A DNA stretch of 64,000 bases from Anaerolineae bacterium (GTDB lineage: Bacteria; Chloroflexota; Anaerolineae; Aggregatilineales; J027), in NCBI GenBank assembly GCA_019913005.1, contig JAIOHL010000190.1:1-64000 (forward strand), read 5' to 3'. Positions within the stretch are counted from its first letter, which is position 1, and each line of letters starts with the position of its first letter. This document shows positions 42,822-51,521 of the stretch, piece by piece. The translations under genes and the position numbers were made by a program. The notes beneath the pieces were generated by a model, which searched no databases, had not been told where the DNA came from, and worked only from the letters and a program-made list of their open reading frames with translations.

Positions 42822-43988
42822 ATGCCCACAGAACATCTATCTTCTTCACCTACTACGATAGATTTGCTGACCAGAGCCGCCAGTGATGTGATCCGGGGTT
42901 TAAGCCTGCCCCGTACACTGCAAAGCATCGCCGATGTGGTGCGCGAACTGGTGGGAGCGAAATATGCAGCGGTGGGCGTGCCTTCGGATGAAGGAGGTTT
43001 GCGAGCATTCATTACATCCGGGTTGCATCCAGCGGTGGCACGCGGAATTGAACATGAACCGGAGGGGTTGGGTTTATTGGGGGCACTGTTTGATACCGAT
43101 TACCCGATTCGCCTCAATGATCTAAATGCTGATTCACGCTCTAGCGGTTTTGTCCAAAATCACCCATTTATGAAAACTTTTCTGGGTGTGCCGATTGAAG
43201 GTCGCAATCATCAACGACTCGGCAATCTCTATTTATGTGACCGACTGGATGGCAAGCCTTTTGACGAGGATGATGAACGGCTGGTGGTGTTTTTTGCGAC
43301 GTTTGCCGCCATCGCCATCGAAAATGCTCGGCTGCATCAGCAATTACAAACCGTCGCCCTGCACCGTGAGCGGGATCGTATTGGCATGGATTTGCATGAC
43401 GGGGTTATCCAAGAGATTTATGCGGTGGGCATGAAACTGGAAATTATGCGTGGCAAAACGCATTTGACCCCCGAAGAAGAAACACGCTTTCAATCTATTG
43501 TGCAGGATTTAAACAACATCATTGAGAGCATCCGGGGCTATATCCGCGATTTACGCCGCCCCACCGACGTACAAAGCAGCACGTTCCATCAGCAGATTGC
43601 CAACCTTGCCGAGCATTTCCGCGATTTTGCGGGGGTGGAAGTGGCCCTGTCCATTTCGGAAGAGCTACCGGCCTTAACGGATGCCCAACGGCACTCGCTT
43701 TCCCAGATTATTCGGGAAGCGCTGGCGAATGTGGCCCGTCACGCCAAAGCCTCCAGAGCCGATGTACACGTGGCCGTCGAGGATGAGGATTTGTATGTCA
43801 TGGTGCATGACAACGGGATCGGGTTTAATACGGCTGAAATCTTAAACCAAGATCATTTTGGGCTGCGTAATATGGAACAGCGGGCGAACCAACTGCGCGG
43901 TTTTATGCAGATTGAAAGTCAAGAAGGCAAAGGCACGACCATTCGGGTGGTGATTCCACTCAAACGCCCGGTTCCACCAGTGAAATAG
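42822..43988 (+). CDS. GAF-domain sensor histidine kinase (NarX/DegS type)
   Basis: This is a 388-residue cytosolic kinase. A GAF domain spans about 20-165, then the HisKA_3 phosphorylation helix (RIGMDLHDGVIQEIYAVGMK, with His near 194) and an ATPase domain with ANVARHAKAS (N box), DNGIGF (G1) and GKGTTIRVVIP. There is no membrane helix, so it senses an internal signal through the GAF domain. AGGGAGAAG precedes ATG 42822. It is divergent from the NarL-type regulator and the two form a plausible two-component pair. Confidence 0.93.
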   Translation: MPTEHLSSSPTTIDLLTRAASDVIRGLSLPRTLQSIADVVRELVGAKYAAVGVPSDEGGLRAFITSGLHPAVARGIEHEPEGLGLLGALFDTDYPIRLNDLNADSRSSGFVQNHPFMKTFLGVPIEGRNHQRLGNLYLCDRLDGKPFDEDDERLVVFFATFAAIAIENARLHQQLQTVALHRERDRIGMDLHDGVIQEIYAVGMKLEIMRGKTHLTPEEETRFQSIVQDLNNIIESIRGYIRDLRRPTDVQSSTFHQQIANLAEHFRDFAGVEVALSISEELPALTDAQRHSLSQIIREALANVARHAKASRADVHVAVEDEDLYVMVHDNGIGFNTAEILNQDHFGLRNMEQRANQLRGFMQIESQEGKGTTIRVVIPLKRPVPPVK

Positions 43989-43989
43989 A

Positions 43990-44028
43990 CCTCACCCCCA
44001 ACCCCCTCTCCGACGCAGCGAGGGGGAG
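43990..44028. repeat. CCCCCTCTCC-type intergenic inverted repeat
   Basis: CCTCACCCCCAACCCCCTCTC followed by GACGCAGC and GAGGGGGAG: a C-rich left arm and a G-rich right arm forming an imperfect stem. Very similar elements occur between genes in many bacteria. Here it lies just after the histidine kinase stop codon. Confidence 0.5.
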
Positions 44029-44140
44029 TATCTCGATATTGATGGTAATTGCCAATTTCCTAATTTAGAAATTCGGATTTGACGGGTAGGTGCTATAATT
44101 GTGCATCTATCCGTTTATCGTTTGAGGCGTGATTTACGTT

Positions 44141-44986
44141 ATGACATCCCCCAAAATCCACCTGCTGGTTGCAATTCGGCTGCAATCCATTGCGCGTTAC
44201 CGTGAAAATCTTAATACGGAGCCAAAATTTGCCGTCAATCTGGTGACCAGCATTGAAAAAATTCACGAGGCGCTGGCTGATAAGACGAAACGCTCGGATG
44301 TGTTGGTGGTAGATAATGGATTGGGTGATGTCCATACGCTGGTAAAAGAACTGCGCCAAAGTCATCCCCGTTTGTTGATTGTCTTGGTGGATGAAGAAGC
44401 TGATTTTGGGATGCCGGGGCGGGCTGATGACGTTTCAACTGAGCCATTCAAAAACGATGAACTCATTAAGGTCATTAAACGCCTGTTTGAAGACCGCCGA
44501 TTGGAAACATTACGAGCGGATACACTCCCCCCGGTGCGTCAATTTGCCAAATCACTGACCCGCGCCAAAGGCCCGGCCAAATCACAGGCGGCGGTGAGTG
44601 CCATTCTGGAATTGGGCTATGATTACGTGGCGTTTTATACGATTACGCCAACCGACCCACCGATGTTGACCCTTTCGGCACAAGAAGGGCCATCTTCGGT
44701 CACAAGTTTGGCCCCAAATCGCCTTGAATACAACACCAGTTTGTTGGGATGGGTGGCGCAGAATGGGCAAAGCAAGATTGTGACGCAAGAGGATACCCCC
44801 AACCATCCCTTTATTTCCAAAGGGCGCTATGGGGTAGGGGTGGCGGTTCCAGTAGGGACGACGCTACGTTTTGGGGTGGTGTTTGCCTGCAAAGAAAAGC
44901 CGGGGGAAATTAACCCCAAAGATGTGCTGATGCTCGAACTGATTAGCACCCAATTGGCGAGTGCGTTGGCGCGAGAAAATCGCTAG
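44141..44986 (+). CDS. Receiver-like plus GAF domain protein
   Basis: This 281-residue protein has residues 1-115 folded like a response-regulator receiver (VLVVDNGLGDVHTLVKELRQ, LLIVLVDEEAD), though not all phosphorylation residues are obvious. Residues about 150-280 look like a GAF domain (YDYVAFYTITPTDPPMLTLS, then GVGVAVPVGTTLRFGVVFAC). ATG 44141 is chosen over GTG 44129 because of spacing from GAGG. No output domain is present, so it may be a signalling adaptor near the two-component genes. Confidence 0.72.
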   Translation: MTSPKIHLLVAIRLQSIARYRENLNTEPKFAVNLVTSIEKIHEALADKTKRSDVLVVDNGLGDVHTLVKELRQSHPRLLIVLVDEEADFGMPGRADDVSTEPFKNDELIKVIKRLFEDRRLETLRADTLPPVRQFAKSLTRAKGPAKSQAAVSAILELGYDYVAFYTITPTDPPMLTLSAQEGPSSVTSLAPNRLEYNTSLLGWVAQNGQSKIVTQEDTPNHPFISKGRYGVGVAVPVGTTLRFGVVFACKEKPGEINPKDVLMLELISTQLASALARENR

Positions 44987-45013
44987 TCTACTCCACCAAA
45001 GGTTAGACCACAG

Positions 45014-46030
45014 ATGAATTATTATGTTGCGATTGAAGGAGTCATCGGGGTCGGCAAGACCACGTTGGCTCGGTATCTTCAGCAGGCGCTTAATGCCGAA
45101 CTGCAAATTGAGGTATTTGAAGAAAATCCATTTTTGGCCCGTTTTTATCAAGACCGTGCGCGTTATGCCTTTCAGACACAGGTCTTTTTTCTGTTGAGCC
45201 GCTATCATCAGCAGCGCCGTTTGCATCAACTTCCCCGCCCATTAGTGAGCGATTACATTTTTGCCAAAGACCATCTATTTGCCCAATTAAACTTGGCGGA
45301 TGACGAATTGGCGACGTATGAGAGTGTGTATGAGGCGCTGGCGGAAAATATCCCCCAACCGGATTTGGTGGTATTTTTGCGGGCTGATACGCCAGTTTTG
45401 ATGAGCCGCATCGCCGCACGTGACCGCTCCTATGAACGCAACATGGATCGGCATTACATTGAAGAACTGCGGGTGGCCTATGACCGATTTTTTGCGGAGT
45501 ACACCGCCGCGCCTGTGCTGGCGATTGATACCAATCCTATTGATGTGGTGCAGGATGAAACGCAACGGGCGGAATTGATTGCGACGATTCGCGGGGTATT
45601 GGGGACAGGGCCACGTCAAGCCGCTTTGCCGGGATTGGCCGAAGAACCACCCGCCCTAGCCGAAGTAGCGAAATCTGCCGTTAGTGAGCCGAATGATTTG
45701 GATGTGCATATGACGGCGCGGCGCTTAGGTGATTTTCAGCGGTTTCATCGGGCATTGGACAAGGCCAAGAATTTTAACCCCGATTTATTCCTGAATTTCG
45801 TCTTGCTGCAAGAGGAAATTGGTGAGATGGCGCGGGCGGTGGTGCAACATTGGAAAACGGGACAGCAAGACCGCGAACCTATCCCAAGCGAGAAATTGCG
45901 TTTGGAAATGGCGGACGTGTTGGCCTATCTACTGAAAATTGCCAACTATACCGGGGTAGATTTAGAAACGGCCTACTTAGAAAAGATGGCGGTGAATCGT
46001 CAGCGCGTGTGGGATAGTTCGGCTGAATAA
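45014..46030 (+). CDS. Deoxynucleoside kinase fused to MazG-like domain
   Basis: The protein has 338 residues. The first 205 are a dNK-type kinase: P-loop EGVIGVGKTT (8-17), EENPFLARFYQDRARYAFQT, then a Lid region RDRSYERNMDRHYIE. Residues about 235-335 are a MazG-type all-alpha pyrophosphohydrolase: LLQEEIGEMARAV (EExxE) and LRLEMADVLAYLLKIANYTG (ExxD). One protein could thus both make and cleave nucleotides. The next gene, two bases on, encodes a second dNK without the MazG part. Confidence 0.85.
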   Translation: MNYYVAIEGVIGVGKTTLARYLQQALNAELQIEVFEENPFLARFYQDRARYAFQTQVFFLLSRYHQQRRLHQLPRPLVSDYIFAKDHLFAQLNLADDELATYESVYEALAENIPQPDLVVFLRADTPVLMSRIAARDRSYERNMDRHYIEELRVAYDRFFAEYTAAPVLAIDTNPIDVVQDETQRAELIATIRGVLGTGPRQAALPGLAEEPPALAEVAKSAVSEPNDLDVHMTARRLGDFQRFHRALDKAKNFNPDLFLNFVLLQEEIGEMARAVVQHWKTGQQDREPIPSEKLRLEMADVLAYLLKIANYTGVDLETAYLEKMAVNRQRVWDSSAE

Positions 46031-46032
46031 TT

Positions 46033-46710
46033 ATGATGATGCAATCCAATCCATCACAAAAATGGTTTATTGCGGTGGCGGGCAATATCGGAGTCGGCAA
46101 AAGCAGCCTGACGCAATTGCTGGGCGAACGGCTCGGTTGGCAGCCATTTTTTGAGGCCGTAGACGAAAACCCCTATTTGCAGGATTTTTATGCGGATATG
46201 GCGCGGTGGAGCTTCCATTCGCAGGTCTATTTTTTGTCGCGCCGCCTGCAACATCACCGTAAACTGCTCGATCATCCGGGGCATGTCATTCAAGATCGCA
46301 GCATTTATGAGGATGCGGAGATATTTGCCAAAAATTTGGCGCTACAGGGTAAACTATCCGAACGGGATTACCGATGCTACCGCGATTTGTATGATGGGAT
46401 TCGGGCATTTTTGCCGCCACCCCATTTGCTGATCTATTTGCAGGCGCCGGTTGGGGTTTTGGCGGAACGCATTGCGATGCGTGGACGCGATTATGAACGG
46501 CAGATTTCGATTGAGTATCTGGCCCAACTGAACCGCCTATATGATGAATGGGTGGAAACATGGACGGCCTGTCCCATTTTTGTGATTCCAGCGGCGACAC
46601 TCGATTTTGTGCATCGGCCTGAAGATTTGGAACAGGTTGCCAGCGAATTATTGGAAAGATTAGAGGCGATCCGGCTTAGAACATCCTCTAGGCGGGGAGA
46701 TATGGATTGA
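46033..46710 (+). CDS. Deoxynucleoside kinase
   Basis: The 225-residue dNK/thymidylate kinase-like protein has a P-loop VAGNIGVGKSS (14-24), EAVDENPYLQDFYADMARWS, QDRSIYEDAEIF (the DRS motif), and a RGRDYERQISIEYL lid. It would phosphorylate deoxynucleosides in salvage. It is about 30 percent similar in words to the kinase half of the previous gene and is next to it, which suggests a pair forming heteromeric enzymes, as in some Gram-positive dAK/dGK pairs (inference). It overlaps the sigma gene by one base. Confidence 0.9.
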   Translation: MMMQSNPSQKWFIAVAGNIGVGKSSLTQLLGERLGWQPFFEAVDENPYLQDFYADMARWSFHSQVYFLSRRLQHHRKLLDHPGHVIQDRSIYEDAEIFAKNLALQGKLSERDYRCYRDLYDGIRAFLPPPHLLIYLQAPVGVLAERIAMRGRDYERQISIEYLAQLNRLYDEWVETWTACPIFVIPAATLDFVHRPEDLEQVASELLERLEAIRLRTSSRRGDMD

Positions 46711-47369
46711 TGACGGTTGAACGGTCAAATGAACAGTGGTTGGCGGACTTGACGAGTGAGGATACGACGGCCCAAGCAGCCGCATTGGATGATTTGCGGG
46801 TCTATTTGCGGCGGGGGATTTTGTATTATCTGAGCCATGAACGCAGCGATCTTAGTGACCTGTCGAGCGAAGAACTGCGGCAGATGGCCGAGGATTTTGC
46901 GCAAGATGCTACGCTGCGGATTTTGGATAACCTCGATTCGTTTCGGGGGGACAGCCGCTTTACGACTTGGGCGATGAAGATTGGGACACGCACCGCGATT
47001 AGTGAACTGCGCCGCGCCCGCTATAAAGATTTCAGTTTGGATGAATTGACCGCCGACGGAGAATTTCAATTGAAATTAGAGGGCGGGGACAACAATAGCC
47101 AGATGGTCAGCCCTGAACGCGCCACCGAACAGGTCAACGTATTGCAAATTATCCAACAGGCATTGGATGAAGTCTTGACCGAGCGCCAAAAAACCGCGTT
47201 GGAGGCCGTGACCTTACGTGGTGTTCCGATGGATATTGTGGCGGAACAAATGGGCACGAATCGCAACGCGCTTTACAAACTGTTGCATGATGCCCGCAAA
47301 AAACTACGCACCCATTTGGAAAATCAGGGCATTGTCATGGGTTATGTGTTTAATCTGTTCCAAGAGTAG
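46710..47369 (+). CDS. RNA polymerase sigma-70 family factor (ECF-like)
   Basis: The protein has 219 residues. Region 2 appears as LRQMAEDFAQDATLRILDNL and DSRFTTWAMKIGTRTAISEL. Region 4 appears as LTERQKTALEAVTLRGVPMD and MGTNRNALYKLLHDARKKLR. ATG 46710 shares its A with the preceding TGA, and GGGGAG lies upstream. No anti-sigma gene follows; instead the convergent PAS kinase gene overlaps its last 20 bases. Being in an operon with two nucleoside kinases is unusual. Confidence 0.88.
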   Translation: MTVERSNEQWLADLTSEDTTAQAAALDDLRVYLRRGILYYLSHERSDLSDLSSEELRQMAEDFAQDATLRILDNLDSFRGDSRFTTWAMKIGTRTAISELRRARYKDFSLDELTADGEFQLKLEGGDNNSQMVSPERATEQVNVLQIIQQALDEVLTERQKTALEAVTLRGVPMDIVAEQMGTNRNALYKLLHDARKKLRTHLENQGIVMGYVFNLFQE

Positions 47370-48870
47370 TCACATCGGCTAGGGGCAGCCAAAAACCAAA
47401 TGTACTGCCTTTGCTTTCGGGGCGATAAATCACCTCACCGTCGTGCTGCTCGATGATAGATTTGACCAGACTTAGACCCAAGCCTGTCCCCGGAATGTGG
47501 GCGGTTTCCGGCGATTTGGCCCGCGAAAATGGTTTAAACAGCTTCGGACGGAATTCCTCTGGCACACCTGCCCCATTATCTTGGACTTCGGTATAGACCC
47601 GCTGATTCTCAACAAACACCTGCACTGCGATCTTGCCACCATTCGGAGTGTATTTAATGGCGTTGGAAACGAGATTAAACAAGACTTGATGCAGACGGAT
47701 GGCTTCCCCGTCTACAGTTAAAGCGGCGACTGGGCGTTCAATAGAAAGCTGGTGTTGATGATTATCCAGTTGGAGAGCCGATTGCTCTAATACCTTATCT
47801 ACCAAAGACAGCCAATCAATTTTTTCGGTGTGTTGAATGCCCTTCATGCCGACCTGCTCCAAATCGGCCAATTCAGTCAACATGCCGTTCATCAATTCGT
47901 GGGATTCGGTAATCCACTGGGTCATGCCGCGTTGCGGCTCATTTAACAGTGGGCCAATGTCTTCTAGGAGAATGCCAAAATAGCCCATTGCAATTGCCAG
48001 CGGATGTTTGAGATCGTGCGAGGCCATGCGGATGAGTTGGGATTTTAATTCGCTGAGTTCGTAATAAGGGTTGATGTCGGTGATAGCACACATGACATCT
48101 ACCAGTGTGTCCTCCCCATCCAAAATGGGCGTCATGCTGTTGCGTACCCAATAGATGCGGCCCTGTTTGTGGCGAATACGATAATCGAGATTGACGACCT
48201 GTCCGGGCTGGATAGTCAGTAGGGCATTTTCAGCATTCGCCCGGTCTTCGGGTAGGATGATGTCCCAAAACAGGGCCGGATTATCAATAAATTCGTGGTT
48301 GGTGTAACCCGTCACTTTTAAACAGGATGGGCTGACAAAAACAAGGGACTTTTGAAAAAGGTTGTATTTACAGACCATATCTCCCACTGAGGACAGGATA
48401 TTGTGTAGTTCATGGTGCGAAAAGTCGAGGGCTGTCCAAACGGCGCGGTCACGGATTTCATGGTGCTGTAAAGCTGTTCCAATTAACATGATACTGGGGT
48501 GATTATCGTCAAGCAGGATGGTTTTGGCCCGGATAAACAGCCAGATTTCCTCATGGTCGGGTCCATCAAATGGAAACTCGCCCTCCCAATAATCCAACTC
48601 TTTGAGCGTGTTTTGCAAATATGCCCACCACTTACGGGTATTGGGAGAAAGGAAAATCTGTTGTGTGACGGGCTGCCCCACGACGGTTTGACGTGTTTGG
48701 TGAAATAATTCTTCGGCCCGCTGATTCCACTCCACAATTGTGCCATCATCATGGGTGTTGATTATGACATCGGGGAGTTGGTTCAGAAGATTCATACTAT
48801 TGGGTACTTCCATTGATATTGTATAAGCATTCATAGATGTGCCATGTTTGGTGTGTTGATATGTTTTCAT
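47350..48870 (-). CDS. PAS-domain sensor histidine kinase
   Basis: The protein is up to 506 residues. The first PAS region is LNQLPDVIINTHDDGTIVEW, a second is NILSSVGDMVCKYNLFQKSL with VTGYTNHEF and the PAC-like RIRHKQGRIYWVRN. HisKA has MASHDLKHPLAIAMGYFGIL, the ATPase has LVSNAIKYTPNGG, DNGAGVPEE and GTGLGLSLVKSIIEQHDG. It is cytosolic, and no response regulator is adjacent. The start is uncertain: ATG 48870 and three later Met codons lack clear ribosome sites. It converges on and overlaps the sigma gene. Confidence 0.9.
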   Translation of the reverse strand: MKTYQHTKHGTSMNAYTISMEVPNSMNLLNQLPDVIINTHDDGTIVEWNQRAEELFHQTRQTVVGQPVTQQIFLSPNTRKWWAYLQNTLKELDYWEGEFPFDGPDHEEIWLFIRAKTILLDDNHPSIMLIGTALQHHEIRDRAVWTALDFSHHELHNILSSVGDMVCKYNLFQKSLVFVSPSCLKVTGYTNHEFIDNPALFWDIILPEDRANAENALLTIQPGQVVNLDYRIRHKQGRIYWVRNSMTPILDGEDTLVDVMCAITDINPYYELSELKSQLIRMASHDLKHPLAIAMGYFGILLEDIGPLLNEPQRGMTQWITESHELMNGMLTELADLEQVGMKGIQHTEKIDWLSLVDKVLEQSALQLDNHQHQLSIERPVAALTVDGEAIRLHQVLFNLVSNAIKYTPNGGKIAVQVFVENQRVYTEVQDNGAGVPEEFRPKLFKPFSRAKSPETAHIPGTGLGLSLVKSIIEQHDGEVIYRPESKGSTFGFWLPLADVTTLGTD

Positions 48871-49129
48871 TAAAAAGGAAGAGTGCTTACAATATCAAGC
48901 TAAATATCATATTTTGGGATATTTTTCACAAAAATTAACTTCTCACCAAGACAAGGTTTTAAAGACGTTTTCCCCGTGTTAGATGGTTGTTAGAATTTGT
49001 GATGGGGGAACATTCTCATCATAGCTGAAATTCGTTTCTCAAAATCCCCCGAAAAATTTGGGGTATTGGGAAGGGCCAAGAGGCGAGTAAAATTAAACAT
49101 ATCGGTTAATAGCTGGGGGAAATTTGTCA

Positions 49130-50080
49130 ATGAAATTAGAAGCACTTTTACAGGGAGTGAATGCTCCCAATCCAGAAACCCGCCTGAATGTCGTTCGCGT
49201 CTTGGGTATGGTGGAAGAAACACGGGCCTTAACGGTGTTGGGTGAACGCTATAAGGTCGAACCCGATGCCACTGTCAAGCAGGCAATCCAATGGGCGGGG
49301 AAAAAAATCCACCAAGCCAGCCAATCGGGTTATTCGACGATTAATGAAATCTTTCGATTTTTTGGGATTGACCGCGAGATTGCCAAGTTGGTTGACCCAC
49401 GCGAAGAGGAATTGATGCGCCGGATGCAAACCAGCATGGACAATGCCATGATTAAATCCCAACAAGATGCCGCGAGTCGCAGGATGACGACGGCGGCAGC
49501 ATTGGGAGTTGGGGCGGCGTTGATCGCTGGTCCACTCACGGGAGGAATGCTGATGGGCAGCGCTATGACCGGGTCAGCTTCGGATATTGCGTCATCCAAT
49601 ATGGGAGGGCCACGCCGCGAGGAGCTTTCCAGCAAGCGTACCCCACCGCCCATTCCTTCGGACGTGAACATTACCATTTGGGTCAGACGGCTGCTGGAAG
49701 ACCCCAACCGCGAAAATCGCAAAAATGCAGCGATTGAATTGGCGAATTTTAATAACCCGCTGGCTCTGCCGCACTTGGCAACGGCTCTGTTAAACGATAT
49801 GGATCCGGTAGTGCGTGAGGCCGTCCAACAGTATGGAAAAGTGCTGTATTGGAAAATGATTTACTGGGAAATGGAACAGGACGGCACGCTTGAACAAGAA
49901 TTTAAGGTGCGGGCTAAAGCAGCGGGTAAAGATTTTGCGGAACAGGCTAAACTTAGTGAGACGGGGCCGCTTTCACCTTCTAAATCCGAGCCGCCACCGA
50001 TGCCCCAAGCCAGCCACGCGGATATTGCCCAGATTTTGGCAAAGGCCGAGGCTGAACGAGCCAAACGCAAGAAACGGTAA
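49130..50080 (+). CDS. HEAT-repeat protein with Gly/Ala-rich insert
   Basis: The 316-residue protein has two HEAT-like helical pairs near the N-terminus (APNPETRLNVVRVLGMVEET, then DATVKQAIQWAGKKI). A Gly/Ala-rich hydrophobic segment lies at about 127-160 (TTAAALGVGAALIAGPLTGG), with a second pair of repeats (RENRKNAAIELANFNNPLAL, then DMDPVVREAVQQYGK). The C-terminus is a charged helix with KRKKR. GGGGGAAA precedes ATG 49130. The hydrophobic segment could be membrane-active. Family not named. Confidence 0.7.
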   Translation: MKLEALLQGVNAPNPETRLNVVRVLGMVEETRALTVLGERYKVEPDATVKQAIQWAGKKIHQASQSGYSTINEIFRFFGIDREIAKLVDPREEELMRRMQTSMDNAMIKSQQDAASRRMTTAAALGVGAALIAGPLTGGMLMGSAMTGSASDIASSNMGGPRREELSSKRTPPPIPSDVNITIWVRRLLEDPNRENRKNAAIELANFNNPLALPHLATALLNDMDPVVREAVQQYGKVLYWKMIYWEMEQDGTLEQEFKVRAKAAGKDFAEQAKLSETGPLSPSKSEPPPMPQASHADIAQILAKAEAERAKRKKR

Positions 50081-50396
50081 AGTCAACCACGCCCTCAGAG
50101 ACTTGTCTGGTATTCGATTGGGGTGATGCTTAGGAAACCGCATGGTGATGGGGGTTTTGAGCACGGACGCAACATGTTACGTCCCTACGAAATAGACACA
50201 TCTGCTTGTTCATGCGGTTTTTTACTAATGTCAGGCAAGCCTCCCCTGCCCAACGCAGTCTGTAGGGGAGGGGAAAGCAGTTGAGGAGAAATTTCGTTAT
50301 TGTGCCTAAATTCACAGATCGTATTGCCCAAAACGACATGCTACAATCACACGCATGTCGGTTTTTTGTCTCTATACTACCACTTAGGAGAAGCCG
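50081..50396. other. Gene-free stretch with two palindromic elements and a hairpin
   Basis: No credible gene is seen on either strand. The stretch has a near-perfect palindrome GGACGCAACATGTTACGTCC (50165-50184) and an inverted repeat CCTCCCCT/AGGGGAGG (50240-50247 with 50264-50271); both are of the kind scattered in intergenic DNA. A third hairpin lies just before the next gene and is listed separately. Confidence 0.5.
50334..50367 (+). promoter_or_regulatory. Hairpin overlapping an extended -10 before the isomerase gene
   Basis: CGACATG (50334-50340) pairs with CATGTCG (50354-50360), followed by GTTTTTTG. This looks like an intrinsic terminator. The same bases hold TGCTACAAT (50339-50347), an extended -10. 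It may therefore be a terminator for leftward read-through and a promoter for the isomerase at once. A TATACT at 50373-50378 is another possible -10. Confidence 0.4.
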
Positions 50397-51467
50397 ATGA
50401 ATTTGGATGATCTACAGCAAATACAGCAGTTAGACGCAACCAACATGTTGGGGCATATTGATGGCCTGCCCGAACAATTTGAAACGGCATGGGAGCACGC
50501 TCAAACCCAACTGCTGCCGACTTATTTGCCGAATATTCGCCAAGTGATTATTAGCGGGATGGGTGGCTCGGCCATTGGCGGCGATCTATTGGCTGCTGTC
50601 GCTGGTTTGACTTCGCCTATACCGATTTTGATTATCCGGGGCTATGATTTACCCGCATGGGTGCAAGGTGAGCACACCCTCGTAATTGCCAGCAGTTTTT
50701 CTGGCAATACTGAAGAAACTCTCGCGGCTTATGATGTAGCTAAGTCACGCGGGGCACATCTTTTGGCGCTGACGACAGGTGGTAAACTAGCCGCTAAAGC
50801 TAAACAGGATAGACAAACTCTGTGGTCATTTTCGACCAATATTGACCAGCCACGTGCAGCCATTGGCTGGTCGTTTGGGCTACTGTTGGGGTTAGCATCA
50901 CGGGCGGGCTGGATGCAAAATGTTGGCCCACAGGTTGCCGAAGCCGTTGCCAATATGAAGACCTACCGTGAAAAGTATGGGGTGAATGTTCCTGCGATGA
51001 CGAATCCTGCCAAACGTCAAGCCGGGCAGTATATGGGGCGTGTTCCGGTGTTCATCGGGGCGGGTATTTTTGAACCAGTGGCGCGGCGCTGGAAAGGGCA
51101 GCTTAACGAAAATAGCAAGAGCTTTGCGGTGCATGACCCCATCCCTGAGATGAATCATAACGCGGTGGTGGGGGTGAATTTTCCGCAGGAAGTTTTGAGT
51201 AAGCTGTCGGTCATGTTTATTGCGTCGCCCCAATATGACCACCCGCGTAATCATTTGCGGCATGACTTGACGCTGAATCTGCTGCTGCAAAATGGCATTA
51301 TGATTGACCGCTTTACCCCGGCGGGCAATTCACCGATTGCTCAGATGATGCACGCCATTCAATTTGGTGATTATCTGAGTTTTTATACCGCAATTGCTTA
51401 TGGGGCTGACCCGGCGGTGATTGCGCCGATTATGGAATTGAAACAAGCGCTTGCCGATCATCAATAA
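50397..51467 (+). CDS. Bifunctional phosphoglucose/phosphomannose isomerase
   Basis: The 356-residue SIS-domain protein interconverts glucose-6-P or mannose-6-P with fructose-6-P. The N-terminal SIS motif is VIISGMGGSAIGGDLL and the second is TLVIASSFSGNTEETLAAYD. The C-terminal half has NSKSFAVHDPIPEMNHNAVV, with the catalytic Glu-Asn-His stretch typical of the PGI/PMI family. AGGAG lies before ATG. It may supply both glycolysis and mannose-based glycans. The next gene is the aminotransferase on the same strand. Confidence 0.93.
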   Translation: MNLDDLQQIQQLDATNMLGHIDGLPEQFETAWEHAQTQLLPTYLPNIRQVIISGMGGSAIGGDLLAAVAGLTSPIPILIIRGYDLPAWVQGEHTLVIASSFSGNTEETLAAYDVAKSRGAHLLALTTGGKLAAKAKQDRQTLWSFSTNIDQPRAAIGWSFGLLLGLASRAGWMQNVGPQVAEAVANMKTYREKYGVNVPAMTNPAKRQAGQYMGRVPVFIGAGIFEPVARRWKGQLNENSKSFAVHDPIPEMNHNAVVGVNFPQEVLSKLSVMFIASPQYDHPRNHLRHDLTLNLLLQNGIMIDRFTPAGNSPIAQMMHAIQFGDYLSFYTAIAYGADPAVIAPIMELKQALADHQ

Positions 51468-51521
51468 ATGAGGGTCGGTTTACATCAACGTTGGTTTTAT
51501 TTAAGGAGATTTGCACTGATT

